A stretch of 64,000 nt of DNA from an uncultured Kiritimatiellota bacterium (lineage in GTDB: Bacteria; Verrucomicrobiota; Kiritimatiellia; RFP12; DVOR01), in contig CALXSF010000010.1 of assembly GCA_944391055.1 (NCBI GenBank), positions 22,830-86,829 on the forward strand, given 5' to 3'. Made by a program: the position numbers and the translations under genes. Within the stretch, counting starts at the first letter, position 1, and each line of letters starts with the position of its first letter. Below, in pieces: positions 26,720 through 33,725 of this stretch. The notes beneath the pieces were generated by a model. The model had not been told where the DNA came from. It searched no databases and worked only from the letters and a program-made list of their open reading frames with translations.

Positions 26720-27391
26720 TTATGCCGCGCGGCGGCGGAGCGCCAGGCCCGCCGCGCCGAGCGCCAGCAGCGCAAGCGCCGTCGGCTCGGGGATGGCAGC
26801 GGCGGCATAGGCGTCGTCGTAGGTCATCCCATCGACCAGGTAAATGTCGGCCTGCCACGTGCCGCCCAGGTTGTTGTAGCCATTCCCGTTCTGTTGCCCC
26901 CAGACGAGCGTGACGGCGTCCCAGTCCGGGAAGCCCGTCACCGTCCCGTAGAGCGTCCCGTCCACGTAGAGCGAAAGCACGTCGGTCGCCCCGTCGAAGG
27001 AGAAGACGAACTCATACGAGCCCGCCCCCATCTGGCGTCCCTGCCAGCCCTCCGCCTGGGTGAAACCGTTGTTGTCGCTGCCCGTGTGCTTGATGATGCT
27101 CGCGAGCGTGTTGCCGTTGCCTCTGTAAAAGAAGCGGGTCGCCTCGGTGCCGCCGTTCGTGATGCCGAAGAGGCCGGGGAATCTGCCATTCGCGTCCTGG
27201 AAGACGGAGATGTTCAGCACGCACGCGGCGACCCACTTCGTGGAATCCTCCGCCAACGTGATCGTGCCCGCGCCCGCCGAGGTCTTGTCGGAGAAGCGGT
27301 TCGTACCCGCGAGGCTGCCCCAGTCGACCGTGGCGGCCTGGGCGGCGCCGAGGGCCAATGCGGCGAAGGCCGCGGTTAGGATGTGTCTCAT
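26720..27391 (-). CDS. PEP-CTERM surface protein, lectin-like fold
   Basis: 223 residues: a signal peptide (about 1-19, ALGAAQA), a body opening ATVDWGSLAG and rich in Gly/Asn/Thr, and the sorting tail IPEPTALALLALGAAGLALR plus RRAA. The segment SYEFVFSFDGATDVLSLYVD is typical of concanavalin-like lectin/glucanase domains. The tail is almost identical to that of the protein at 14354. It is expected to be processed by exosortase and displayed on the surface; ligand unknown. Its start at ATG 27391 follows an unusually long leader of about 230 bases. Confidence 0.83.
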   Translation of the reverse strand: MRHILTAAFAALALGAAQAATVDWGSLAGTNRFSDKTSAGAGTITLAEDSTKWVAACVLNISVFQDANGRFPGLFGITNGGTEATRFFYRGNGNTLASIIKHTGSDNNGFTQAEGWQGRQMGAGSYEFVFSFDGATDVLSLYVDGTLYGTVTGFPDWDAVTLVWGQQNGNGYNNLGGTWQADIYLVDGMTYDDAYAAAAIPEPTALALLALGAAGLALRRRAA

Positions 27392-27657
27392 TTGCTCAGG
27401 ATTGCTCCATTTCCCGCCCCGTGCCGTGAAACCGAAGGAGCCCCGGGACGAGAAGTACCCTCTTCGATGTCTTTGGCGAGGTCTTAGGATTACCCTTACA
27501 GCAACATCGAAAGGGCACGCGGAACCACGTGCGCACATTCGGACGGCTGTGGAAAGTTCCTAAGTTTCGCCAAACGTCCTGATCGTGCGGTCAGCACACT
27601 GCGGCGGCTCTCCCGCTGCGTGCCCCTAAGATACCACCTTCGGGTGGTCGCACGCAA
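27392..27657 (-). promoter_or_regulatory. Promoter and long untranslated leader of the PEP-CTERM gene
   Basis: On the minus strand TTGCGT (27657-27652), an 18-bp spacer and TGG-TATCTT (hexamer 27633-27628) form a promoter. That leaves about 230 untranslated bases before ATG 27391, whereas the other PEP-CTERM genes have leaders of about 50. The leader is lower in GC than the genes and contains potential stems such as GCACGCGGAACCACGTGC. I recognise no known riboswitch. Confidence 0.45.
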
Positions 27658-27672
27658 GGCTTTTCGGCGGGG

Positions 27673-28335
27673 TCAGAGGAGGGCGAGGAGGAGGGCGAGG
27701 AGGAGGGCGAGGAGGTTGAAGAGGGCGTGGAGGAGGATGGCGGGGAGCAGGCTGCGCGCGCGGAGCGTCACCAGCCCCAGGCACCAGCCCAGCAGGGCCA
27801 GGGGCAGGGCGAAGGCGTCGGGGCCGTGCGCCAGGCCGAAGAGCAGCGAGGAGAGCGGCAGTGCGGCCCACGGCGGGGCGGCGTGGAGCAGGACGCCTCG
27901 GAAGAGCGCCTCCTCAAAGGTCGGCACGGCAAGGACGAGGATGGGCGCGAAGAGCAGCAGCTGGCCGGGCCGCAGCGCCGAGAGCTGCCGCGCGGCCTCC
28001 TGCTCGCCGCCGCCCGCGACGCCCTCGGCCAGGGCGTAGCTCCCCGCCAGGGCCAGGGCCAGGCACCACGCCAGGCGGCGGAGGCCCCAGCCCTCGGGCC
28101 AGGCAAGGAGTCCGCGCAGACGCGCGCGCCCCTCGGCGGCGGCCCACAGCGCGGCGGGCAGCGCCAGGAGGGGGAGGCTGACGGCCTGGGCGCGCAGGAG
28201 CAGGCCGAACAGCGCGTCGGGCGGGGGCGGCGCGTCGGGCGCGGGGAGGGCGTTGGCGGCGCAGAAGAGGAGGGCGACGACGGCGGCGAGGAAGGCGGCG
28301 AGGACGCGGAGGGCGGGGCGGAGGGTGGGTGTCAT
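27673..28335 (-). CDS. CPBP-family intramembrane protease (CAAX-like)
   Basis: 220 residues with several membrane helices. The Abi/CPBP motifs are present: TFEEALFRGVLL (EExxxR), FGLAHGPDAF (second motif with His) and ILLHALFNLLA (HxxxN). Together these form the glutamate/histidine active site of Rce1-like proteases. The role may be peptide maturation or bacteriocin self-immunity; the partner is unknown. Its ATG overlaps the stop of the exonuclease gene. The C-terminal LLALLLALLLALL is encoded by a (GAGGAGGGC)n-like microrepeat. Confidence 0.8.
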   Translation of the reverse strand: MTPTLRPALRVLAAFLAAVVALLFCAANALPAPDAPPPPDALFGLLLRAQAVSLPLLALPAALWAAAEGRARLRGLLAWPEGWGLRRLAWCLALALAGSYALAEGVAGGGEQEAARQLSALRPGQLLLFAPILVLAVPTFEEALFRGVLLHAAPPWAALPLSSLLFGLAHGPDAFALPLALLGWCLGLVTLRARSLLPAILLHALFNLLALLLALLLALL

Positions 28336-28928
28336 GGCGCGGCGAGGTCGGCGAGGGTGAGGTCGCGCCAGCCGGGCTGCCCGAGGAGGGTCTCGAGGAG
28401 GAGGGCGCAGGCGAGGGCGTCGTAGTAGGCGTCGTGCGGGGCGCGGCCGGGGGCGAGGGCTTGGAGGCGGGGGAGGAGCCCCAGGGCGGGGATGAGGGCC
28501 TCGAGGGCGTGGCTGGGGAGCCCGGGCCAGGCGGCGCGGGCCAGGCGCAGGGTGTCGACCCACCACGGATAGCGCGTGAGGGGGGCGAGGCGGGCGAGGG
28601 TGGTGCGCTCGGCGGAGACGTTGTGGGCGACGGGGACGGTGGCGGCGAGCAGGGGGTGGAGGCGCGCCCAGACGGCGAGGGGCTCGGGCGCGGCGGCGAT
28701 TTCCCCGCGCCGGGCGCGGTGGTCGCCGGGGGCGTGGCGGGAGAAGGGGTGGCCGGCGGGGACGCGGATGAGGGTGTCGAGGCGGGGCGCGCCCAAGTCG
28801 ACGCGCCCGCCGCGGAGGCTGACGGCCCCGAGCTGCCAGGGCAGGCTCTCAAAGCCGCGCACGACGCCGGTGGTCTCGAAGTCGAGCGCGGTGAAGGGGA
28901 GGTCGCGGGCGGGCGCGTCGGGGCTCAA
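28332..28928 (-). CDS. DnaQ/RNase T-like 3'-5' exonuclease
   Basis: 198 residues with the DEDDh fold. Motif I is TALDFETTG (D and E), motif II is VPVAHNVSAERTTL, and motif III is HDAYYDALACALLLE, with the general-base His and last Asp. It is a stand-alone exonuclease like DNA polymerase III epsilon or the ExoX group. No ATG is available near the conserved start; TTG at 28928 is chosen because its TTGA overlaps the sialidase stop, implying translational coupling. Its own stop overlaps the next gene. Context with a sialidase is unusual and says little about function. Confidence 0.75.
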   Translation of the reverse strand: MSPDAPARDLPFTALDFETTGVVRGFESLPWQLGAVSLRGGRVDLGAPRLDTLIRVPAGHPFSRHAPGDHRARRGEIAAAPEPLAVWARLHPLLAATVPVAHNVSAERTTLARLAPLTRYPWWVDTLRLARAAWPGLPSHALEALIPALGLLPRLQALAPGRAPHDAYYDALACALLLETLLGQPGWRDLTLADLAAP

Positions 28929-30385
28929 GGGATGTCCTTGAGGGGGACGCGGAGGAAGTAGAGATAGTCGGACTGGCCCTCGTAGAGGACGCCGACCCAG
29001 CCGTCGCCCAGGTCGCAGAGGGAGGAGTAGCCGGCGCAGGGGCGGGGGTCGTAGACGAGGCCCTTGGACCAGGTTTTGCCCTCGTCGCGGGAGGCGCGCA
29101 GGGTCATGGTGTCGCGCTTGCCGGAGTTGGGGTTGGAGAAGACGAGGGTGTCGCCGACGCGGAGCATGGCGGCCTGGCAGAGGTTGCCGGGCTGGCGCAG
29201 GGGGGTGGTCTCGACCTTGCGCCAGGTCTGGCCGAGGTCGTCCGTCCGGGCGGTGATCCGGGTGGCGGGGCCGCCGCCCTCGCGGGTGTTGAGGAGGATG
29301 GAGCCGTCCGCGAGCTGGACGACGGTGGATTCGGAGCCGCCGAAGGGGTCGCCGTTGGAGACGGCCCAGGTCTTCCCGTGATCCTTGGAGTAGATGAGCG
29401 TGCCGTGGCGGGGGGCCTTGCCTTTGTCGCCCCAGGCCTGGCCGGGGAAGACGAGGGTGCCGTCCTTGAGGACGATGCCGGCGCCGGGGCCGTCGAAGAG
29501 GAGGCCCCATTTGGCGGCCTCGGGGTGGCCGGGGTGCTTGAGCTCGGCGGTGAGGTTGCGGGGGGCGGACCAGGTCTCGCCCTCGTCGTCGGACCAGGCG
29601 ACGTAGAGCTGCCCGCAGGTCTCGTGGCCGACGGTGCCGGCGGAGGAGCTCCAGATGGGGTGCCCGGAGTCGGGCGTGCGCATGGCCATCACCCAGATGC
29701 GGCCGTTGGCGGGGTCGACGAGGATGGCTGGGTCGCCGATGCCCGGGCGCTTGCCGGGGAGCCCGGCGTAGTCCATGGCCGTGCGGATGGGACTCCAGGT
29801 GTTGCCGCCGTCGCGGGAGGTGGAGACGCCCACGGTGATGTCGGCCGGGAGGTCGCCGGCGTGTTTGTAGCGGATGTCGAAGACGGCCACGAGCGTGCCC
29901 TTGGGGGTCTTGGCCAGGCCGGGGATGCGGAAGTTCTTGGAGGCGCGCAGCCGGCCGTCGGGGAGGCGGCGGTCGGCGATTTCCTGCGCGGGGCGGGTGA
30001 CGAGGCTGCCGATGCGGATGCGGTGGCCGGCCACGCAGAGGCTGCCGCGGAGGTCGGCCCCCTCGGCGAGCTCGGCGTAGAGGGGGAAGGTGTTGGCGCC
30101 GGCCTTGACGGGGAGGGTGAAGGTGGCCGTGTCGTTGTCCACGCGCGCGCACTGCGAATCGCCCAGGCTCAGGCAGACGACGTCGGAGGGGTTGGTGCCG
30201 CGGATGTCCAGGCGGAGCTTCTCGGCCTGCGCGTCCTGCGAGGCGGTGAAGGTGACGTGCGCGATGGGCACGTCCTTGCGTCCCTTGAAGGCCGGCACGC
30301 CCGTCGGTTCCACCTTCACGCCCGAAAGCGCCGCCTGCGCGGCCGCCGCGAGGGCCGCAATCGCCACTGTCATCGTCTTGCGCAT
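28925..30385 (-). CDS. Secreted exo-alpha-sialidase (GH33)
   Basis: 486 residues with a signal peptide (MRKTMTVAIAALAAAAQA). An N-terminal beta domain (about 20-140) precedes the six-bladed propeller. The propeller opens with the arginine motif NFRIPGLAKT (FRIP) and carries four Asp boxes: STSRDGGNTWSP, SDDEGETWSA, SKDHGKTWAV and SRDEGKTWSK. The nucleophile region near the C-terminus is PCAGYSSLCDL (Tyr). It releases terminal sialic acid from host or dietary glycans outside the cytoplasm. It leads the operon sialidase-exonuclease-CPBP. The ribosome-binding site is AAAGGAAC. Confidence 0.92.
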   Translation of the reverse strand: MRKTMTVAIAALAAAAQAALSGVKVEPTGVPAFKGRKDVPIAHVTFTASQDAQAEKLRLDIRGTNPSDVVCLSLGDSQCARVDNDTATFTLPVKAGANTFPLYAELAEGADLRGSLCVAGHRIRIGSLVTRPAQEIADRRLPDGRLRASKNFRIPGLAKTPKGTLVAVFDIRYKHAGDLPADITVGVSTSRDGGNTWSPIRTAMDYAGLPGKRPGIGDPAILVDPANGRIWVMAMRTPDSGHPIWSSSAGTVGHETCGQLYVAWSDDEGETWSAPRNLTAELKHPGHPEAAKWGLLFDGPGAGIVLKDGTLVFPGQAWGDKGKAPRHGTLIYSKDHGKTWAVSNGDPFGGSESTVVQLADGSILLNTREGGGPATRITARTDDLGQTWRKVETTPLRQPGNLCQAAMLRVGDTLVFSNPNSGKRDTMTLRASRDEGKTWSKGLVYDPRPCAGYSSLCDLGDGWVGVLYEGQSDYLYFLRVPLKDIP

Positions 30386-30415
30386 GATACGTTCCTTTCG
30401 TTGAGGGACGGGGAT

Positions 30416-30424
30416 AGCCTAACA
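30416..30424 (-). promoter_or_regulatory. Extended -10 of the sialidase operon
   Basis: Minus-strand TGT-TAGGCT (30424 to 30416) lies about 30 bases before the ATG at 30385. Confidence 0.45.
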
Positions 30425-30430
30425 CAAATC

Positions 30431-31258
30431 TCAGGGACGGTAAAGCCCCGCGGGCGCGTCCTCGCCATCGAAGGCGGGCAGGGGGAGGTGGGCGTCGGGG
30501 GTGCCCTCGGGGATCGCGTCGACCCAAAGGTCGCCGAAGGGGGCGCTTTGGGTGACGGTGACGTGGCGGAGGCGCAGGAGCTCGAGGAGGGCGACGAAGG
30601 TGACGATGATCTCGCCCTTGGGCGCGTCCGGCGCGAAGAGCGCGCCGAAGCGCAGGTGGCGCGCCTCGGCGACGCGCGCGAGGATGCACCGGATCTTGTC
30701 GGGCACGGACCAGCGGCGCATCTTGAGGTGGCCAAAGGAGACGGTCTCGGAGGCGCGCGCGAGCACCGCCTTGAAGGCGGCCAGCAGCGCGTCGACCCCC
30801 ACGTCGCCCAGGCGCGGGGCGGGGGGGCCGGGGGAAGGGTCGGGCGCGGCGCGCCCGCGGGGGAAGGTCTCGCCGCGCAGGGCCTCGCGCGCGGCGAGGT
30901 CGGCGGCGGCTTCCTTGCAGCGTTTGTAGGCGATGAGCTGGCGGACGAGGTCGAGGCGCGGGTCGGGGCCCTCCTCGCCCTCGCCGTCCTCCTCCGCCGC
31001 CTCGTTGGGGAGGAGGGAGCGGCTTTTGATGAGCATGAGGGTGGCGGCCATGACGGCGAACTCGCCGGCGACGTTCACGTCGGGCGCGCGCCACCGCGCC
31101 AGGTAGGCGAGGTATTGCTCGGTGATGCGGCCGATGGGGATGTCGCAGATCGCCACCTCCTCCCTGCGGATGAGGAAGAGGAGGAGGTCGAGCGGGCCCT
31201 CGAAGGCCTCGAGGCTTACCTTGTAGTCGTCAAAGAGGGGGAGCGTGGCGTCGGCCAT
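30431..31258 (-). CDS. scpA: Segregation and condensation protein A (kleisin)
   Basis: A 275-residue kleisin subunit of the SMC-ScpAB condensin. The N-terminal SMC-neck-binding helix region is typical: LEAFEGPLDLLLFLIRREEV, then ITEQYLAYL and FAVMAATLMLIKSRSLLP. The middle is a variable acidic/Pro-rich linker (about 90-150). The C-terminal winged helix ends in VTFVALLELLRLRHVTVTQ. It lies 15 bases after the GH3 gene and is probably expressed from that gene's promoter. ScpB and SMC are not in the window. Confidence 0.92.
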   Translation of the reverse strand: MADATLPLFDDYKVSLEAFEGPLDLLLFLIRREEVAICDIPIGRITEQYLAYLARWRAPDVNVAGEFAVMAATLMLIKSRSLLPNEAAEEDGEGEEGPDPRLDLVRQLIAYKRCKEAAADLAAREALRGETFPRGRAAPDPSPGPPAPRLGDVGVDALLAAFKAVLARASETVSFGHLKMRRWSVPDKIRCILARVAEARHLRFGALFAPDAPKGEIIVTFVALLELLRLRHVTVTQSAPFGDLWVDAIPEGTPDAHLPLPAFDGEDAPAGLYRP

Positions 31259-31273
31259 CGGGGCGGGGCCTGG

Positions 31274-33571
31274 CTATTTGTGGGGGCGCGCCTCGTGGCG
31301 CACGGGGAGGTTGGCGGCGGAGTCGCCGATGAGCACGGCGCAGGGGGCCTGGGGGATGCGCCAGGCGCCGGCGGCCTCGCTCCAGTAGCGGAAGTCGTTG
31401 GGGCGGAGGTCGAAGGTGACGAGGCGTTCCTCGCCGGGGGCGAGGGTGACGCTCTTGAAGGCGGCGAGCTCCTTGGCGGGCATCTCCTGGCCCTCGCTCT
31501 CGGGCTTGGAGACGTAGCATTGGACGACCTGGCGGCCGGGGCGCGCGCCCGTGTTGCGCACCTTGACGGCGTAGCGCAGGGCGTCGGGGTCGGCGTGGGC
31601 GGGCGCGATGGCGAAGGTGGTGTAGGAGAGGCCGAAGCCGAAGGGCCAACGCGGCTGGCGGCCGTAGCGGTCGAAGCCGCGGTAGCCCACCCAGATGCCG
31701 TCGTGGTAATACTGGCGGGCCTGGAAGGGCTTGGGCAGGCGCTCGCCCTTGGCGTCGGTGAGGAGGCCGGGCCAGGCGAGGCTCTCGCCCATGCTGTGGC
31801 AGGGCCAATCCTCCAGCCTCCGGCCCCAGGTGTAGGGGAGGCGGCCGGAGGGCGAGGCGTCGCCGAAGACGAGGTCGGCCAGCGCCAGGCCCCCCTCGCC
31901 GCCGGGGTACCAGGTGACGAGCAGGGCCGGGATGGCGTCGATCCACTCCTCCACGGAGACGGGCGCGCCGGTGGTGAGCGCGACGACGACGTTGGGGTTC
32001 GCCGCGGCCACCCGCCGGATCAGCTCCGCCTGCGGGCCTTTCAGGGCGAGGCTCGGGCGGTCGGCGGGGAGGACGAGCCCCCAGCCCTGCACTTCGCGGT
32101 CGAGGGAGTGGTCGAGGCCGCCGCAGAAGATGACCAGGTCGGCCTGGCGCGCGGCCTCCACGGGGTCCATCGCCGGCATCCCCGGCACGGAGATGGCGTC
32201 CTTGCGGCCCTCGTTCTCGAAGCGGAAGCCGGGGGCGAAGAGGACGCGGTCGCGGCCGAGGCGTTCGACGAAGGCGGCCAGCGGCGTGACCTCGCGGTCG
32301 GTGTGGATGGCGCCGGAGGCGCCGCGCCGCTCGAGCGGGGAGCCGTCGATCATCGAGTGGTACTGGTCGGCGTTCGGGCCGATGAGGGCCACTTTGCGGA
32401 CGTCCTTCTCGGCGCGGGGGAGGAAGGCGCCGTCGTTCTTCAGCAGCACGGCGCTTTCGCGGGCGACGCGGCGGGCGAGGGCGCGGTGCTCGGGGGAGCG
32501 GAGGCTGCGCTCGCAGGCGGCCTGCTCGGCCTTGTCGGCCTCGGTGGCGAGGTCGAAGGCGCCCATGCGGAAGAGGTTGCGCAGGTTGCGGCGCGTGGCG
32601 TCGTGCGCGCGTTCGGGGTCGATGAGGCCGGCGCGCACCTGCTCGGCCTCGCGTCTGTCGCGCGCGGGGTCGGGGCCGGCGGTGCCGGATTCGAGGGTGG
32701 CGCCGCCGTTGAGGGCCTTGACGGTGTCGCGCCAGCCGCCCCAGTCGGAGTAGATGGCGCCGTCGAAGCCGAAGCTTCGGAGCAGGTCGTTGATCTCGGC
32801 GCTGTGGGAGCACCAGTGGCCGCGCACCGCGTTGTAGCCGCCCATGACGGCCCAGACGCCGGCCTCCTTGGCGGCGATCTCGAAGGGGCGGGCGTAGAGC
32901 TCGCGCAGGGCGCGCTCGGGGCAGTCGACGTCGAGGATGGTGCGGGCCCATTCCTGGTCGTTGAGCACCCAGTGCTTCATGCAGGGGGAGACCTTGACGG
33001 ATTGGAGGCCCCGGCAGATGGCCGCGGCCATCTTGCCGGTCAGCACCGGATCCTCGCCGAAATACTCAAAGTTGCGCGCGCCGAGGGGGGAGCGCGCGAG
33101 GTTCGCGCCGGGCCCCAGGAGCATCCGCGCGGGGACGTCGGCGACGGCGTAGGCGCCCCGGGTCTCGCGGCCGAGGGCGCGGCCCACGGCTTCCACGAGG
33201 GCTTCGTCCCACGTGGCGGCGTAGGCGATGGCGGTGGGGAAGTAGGTGACGGGGCGCGCGGGCTCGGTGCGCGGGCCGTTGGGGCCGTCGAGCGTGCGGA
33301 TCTCGGGGAGGCCGATGCGGGGGATGAGGCCGCTGCTCATGCCGCCGCTGGCGTGGCGGAGGCGCGCCTTCTCCTCGTCCGTCAGGCGGGCCATCAGGTC
33401 GTCGACGCGCGCCTCGATGGGGAGGGTGGCGTCGCGGTAGGGGGCGTCGGCCGGCGGCGCGCCCGCGATTGTCGCGGGGTGCGCCACGCGCGAGACCGTG
33501 CCCGTGGCCATGCCTTGGGCCAGGAGTGCCCCGGGGAGCATCGCCGCCAACAAAAGCGCAGACGTTTTCAT
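31274..33571 (-). CDS. Secreted GH3 beta-glycosidase
   Basis: 765 residues with a signal peptide (about 1-19). The GH3 N-terminal TIM barrel holds the nucleophile Asp in AIYSDWGGW (about residue 276), with KHWVLNDQE and LRELYARPFEIAAKEA around the substrate pocket. The alpha/beta sandwich (about 370-600) includes DLVIFCGGLDHSLDREVQG (acid/base region) and LTTGAPVSVEEW. A C-terminal fibronectin-III-like domain (about 650-760) completes the usual three-domain layout. It is probably a beta-glucosidase or xylosidase; specificity is not resolved. Its promoter hexamer TATACT ends six bases before the ATG. scpA follows in the same transcript. Confidence 0.92.
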   Translation of the reverse strand: MKTSALLLAAMLPGALLAQGMATGTVSRVAHPATIAGAPPADAPYRDATLPIEARVDDLMARLTDEEKARLRHASGGMSSGLIPRIGLPEIRTLDGPNGPRTEPARPVTYFPTAIAYAATWDEALVEAVGRALGRETRGAYAVADVPARMLLGPGANLARSPLGARNFEYFGEDPVLTGKMAAAICRGLQSVKVSPCMKHWVLNDQEWARTILDVDCPERALRELYARPFEIAAKEAGVWAVMGGYNAVRGHWCSHSAEINDLLRSFGFDGAIYSDWGGWRDTVKALNGGATLESGTAGPDPARDRREAEQVRAGLIDPERAHDATRRNLRNLFRMGAFDLATEADKAEQAACERSLRSPEHRALARRVARESAVLLKNDGAFLPRAEKDVRKVALIGPNADQYHSMIDGSPLERRGASGAIHTDREVTPLAAFVERLGRDRVLFAPGFRFENEGRKDAISVPGMPAMDPVEAARQADLVIFCGGLDHSLDREVQGWGLVLPADRPSLALKGPQAELIRRVAAANPNVVVALTTGAPVSVEEWIDAIPALLVTWYPGGEGGLALADLVFGDASPSGRLPYTWGRRLEDWPCHSMGESLAWPGLLTDAKGERLPKPFQARQYYHDGIWVGYRGFDRYGRQPRWPFGFGLSYTTFAIAPAHADPDALRYAVKVRNTGARPGRQVVQCYVSKPESEGQEMPAKELAAFKSVTLAPGEERLVTFDLRPNDFRYWSEAAGAWRIPQAPCAVLIGDSAANLPVRHEARPHK

Positions 33572-33577
33572 GGCGAC

Positions 33578-33586
33578 AGTATAACA
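33578..33586 (-). promoter_or_regulatory. Leaderless-type extended -10 of the GH3-scpA operon
   Basis: Minus-strand TGT-TATACT (33586 to 33578), then GTCGCC and the ATG at 33571. Confidence 0.65.
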
Positions 33587-33670
33587 CCTTCCCCGAGGCC
33601 CCGTCCCGCCCGGCGCGCCCGGCGGCGCGGCCTGCGCCCTGCGATACGCGGCGGGGCGCGCGGGGACGGA

Positions 33671-33699
33671 AAAGCCCCCGGCCGGGTGGCGCGGGGGCG
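33671..33699 (-). terminator. Intrinsic terminator after the HzsA-like/SUMF1 gene
   Basis: On the minus strand GCCCCCGCGCC pairs imperfectly with GGCCGGGGGC and ends in CTTTT. It starts about 27 bases after the stop at 33726. Confidence 0.6.
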
Positions 33700-33725
33700 T
33701 TGTGGGGAGTGACGAGGGGCGGGGG

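Noticed and set aside
33590..33670. Possible repeat shared with 37478-37507 and 42420-42478 (CCCTGCG...GCGGCG)
   Set aside because: The similarity is short and GC-driven. Only the 37482-37507 stem is perfect.
29378..33712. 1444-codon plus-strand frame over scpA and GH3
   Set aside because: A low-complexity Gly/Ala/Asp/Glu shadow of two well-supported minus-strand genes.
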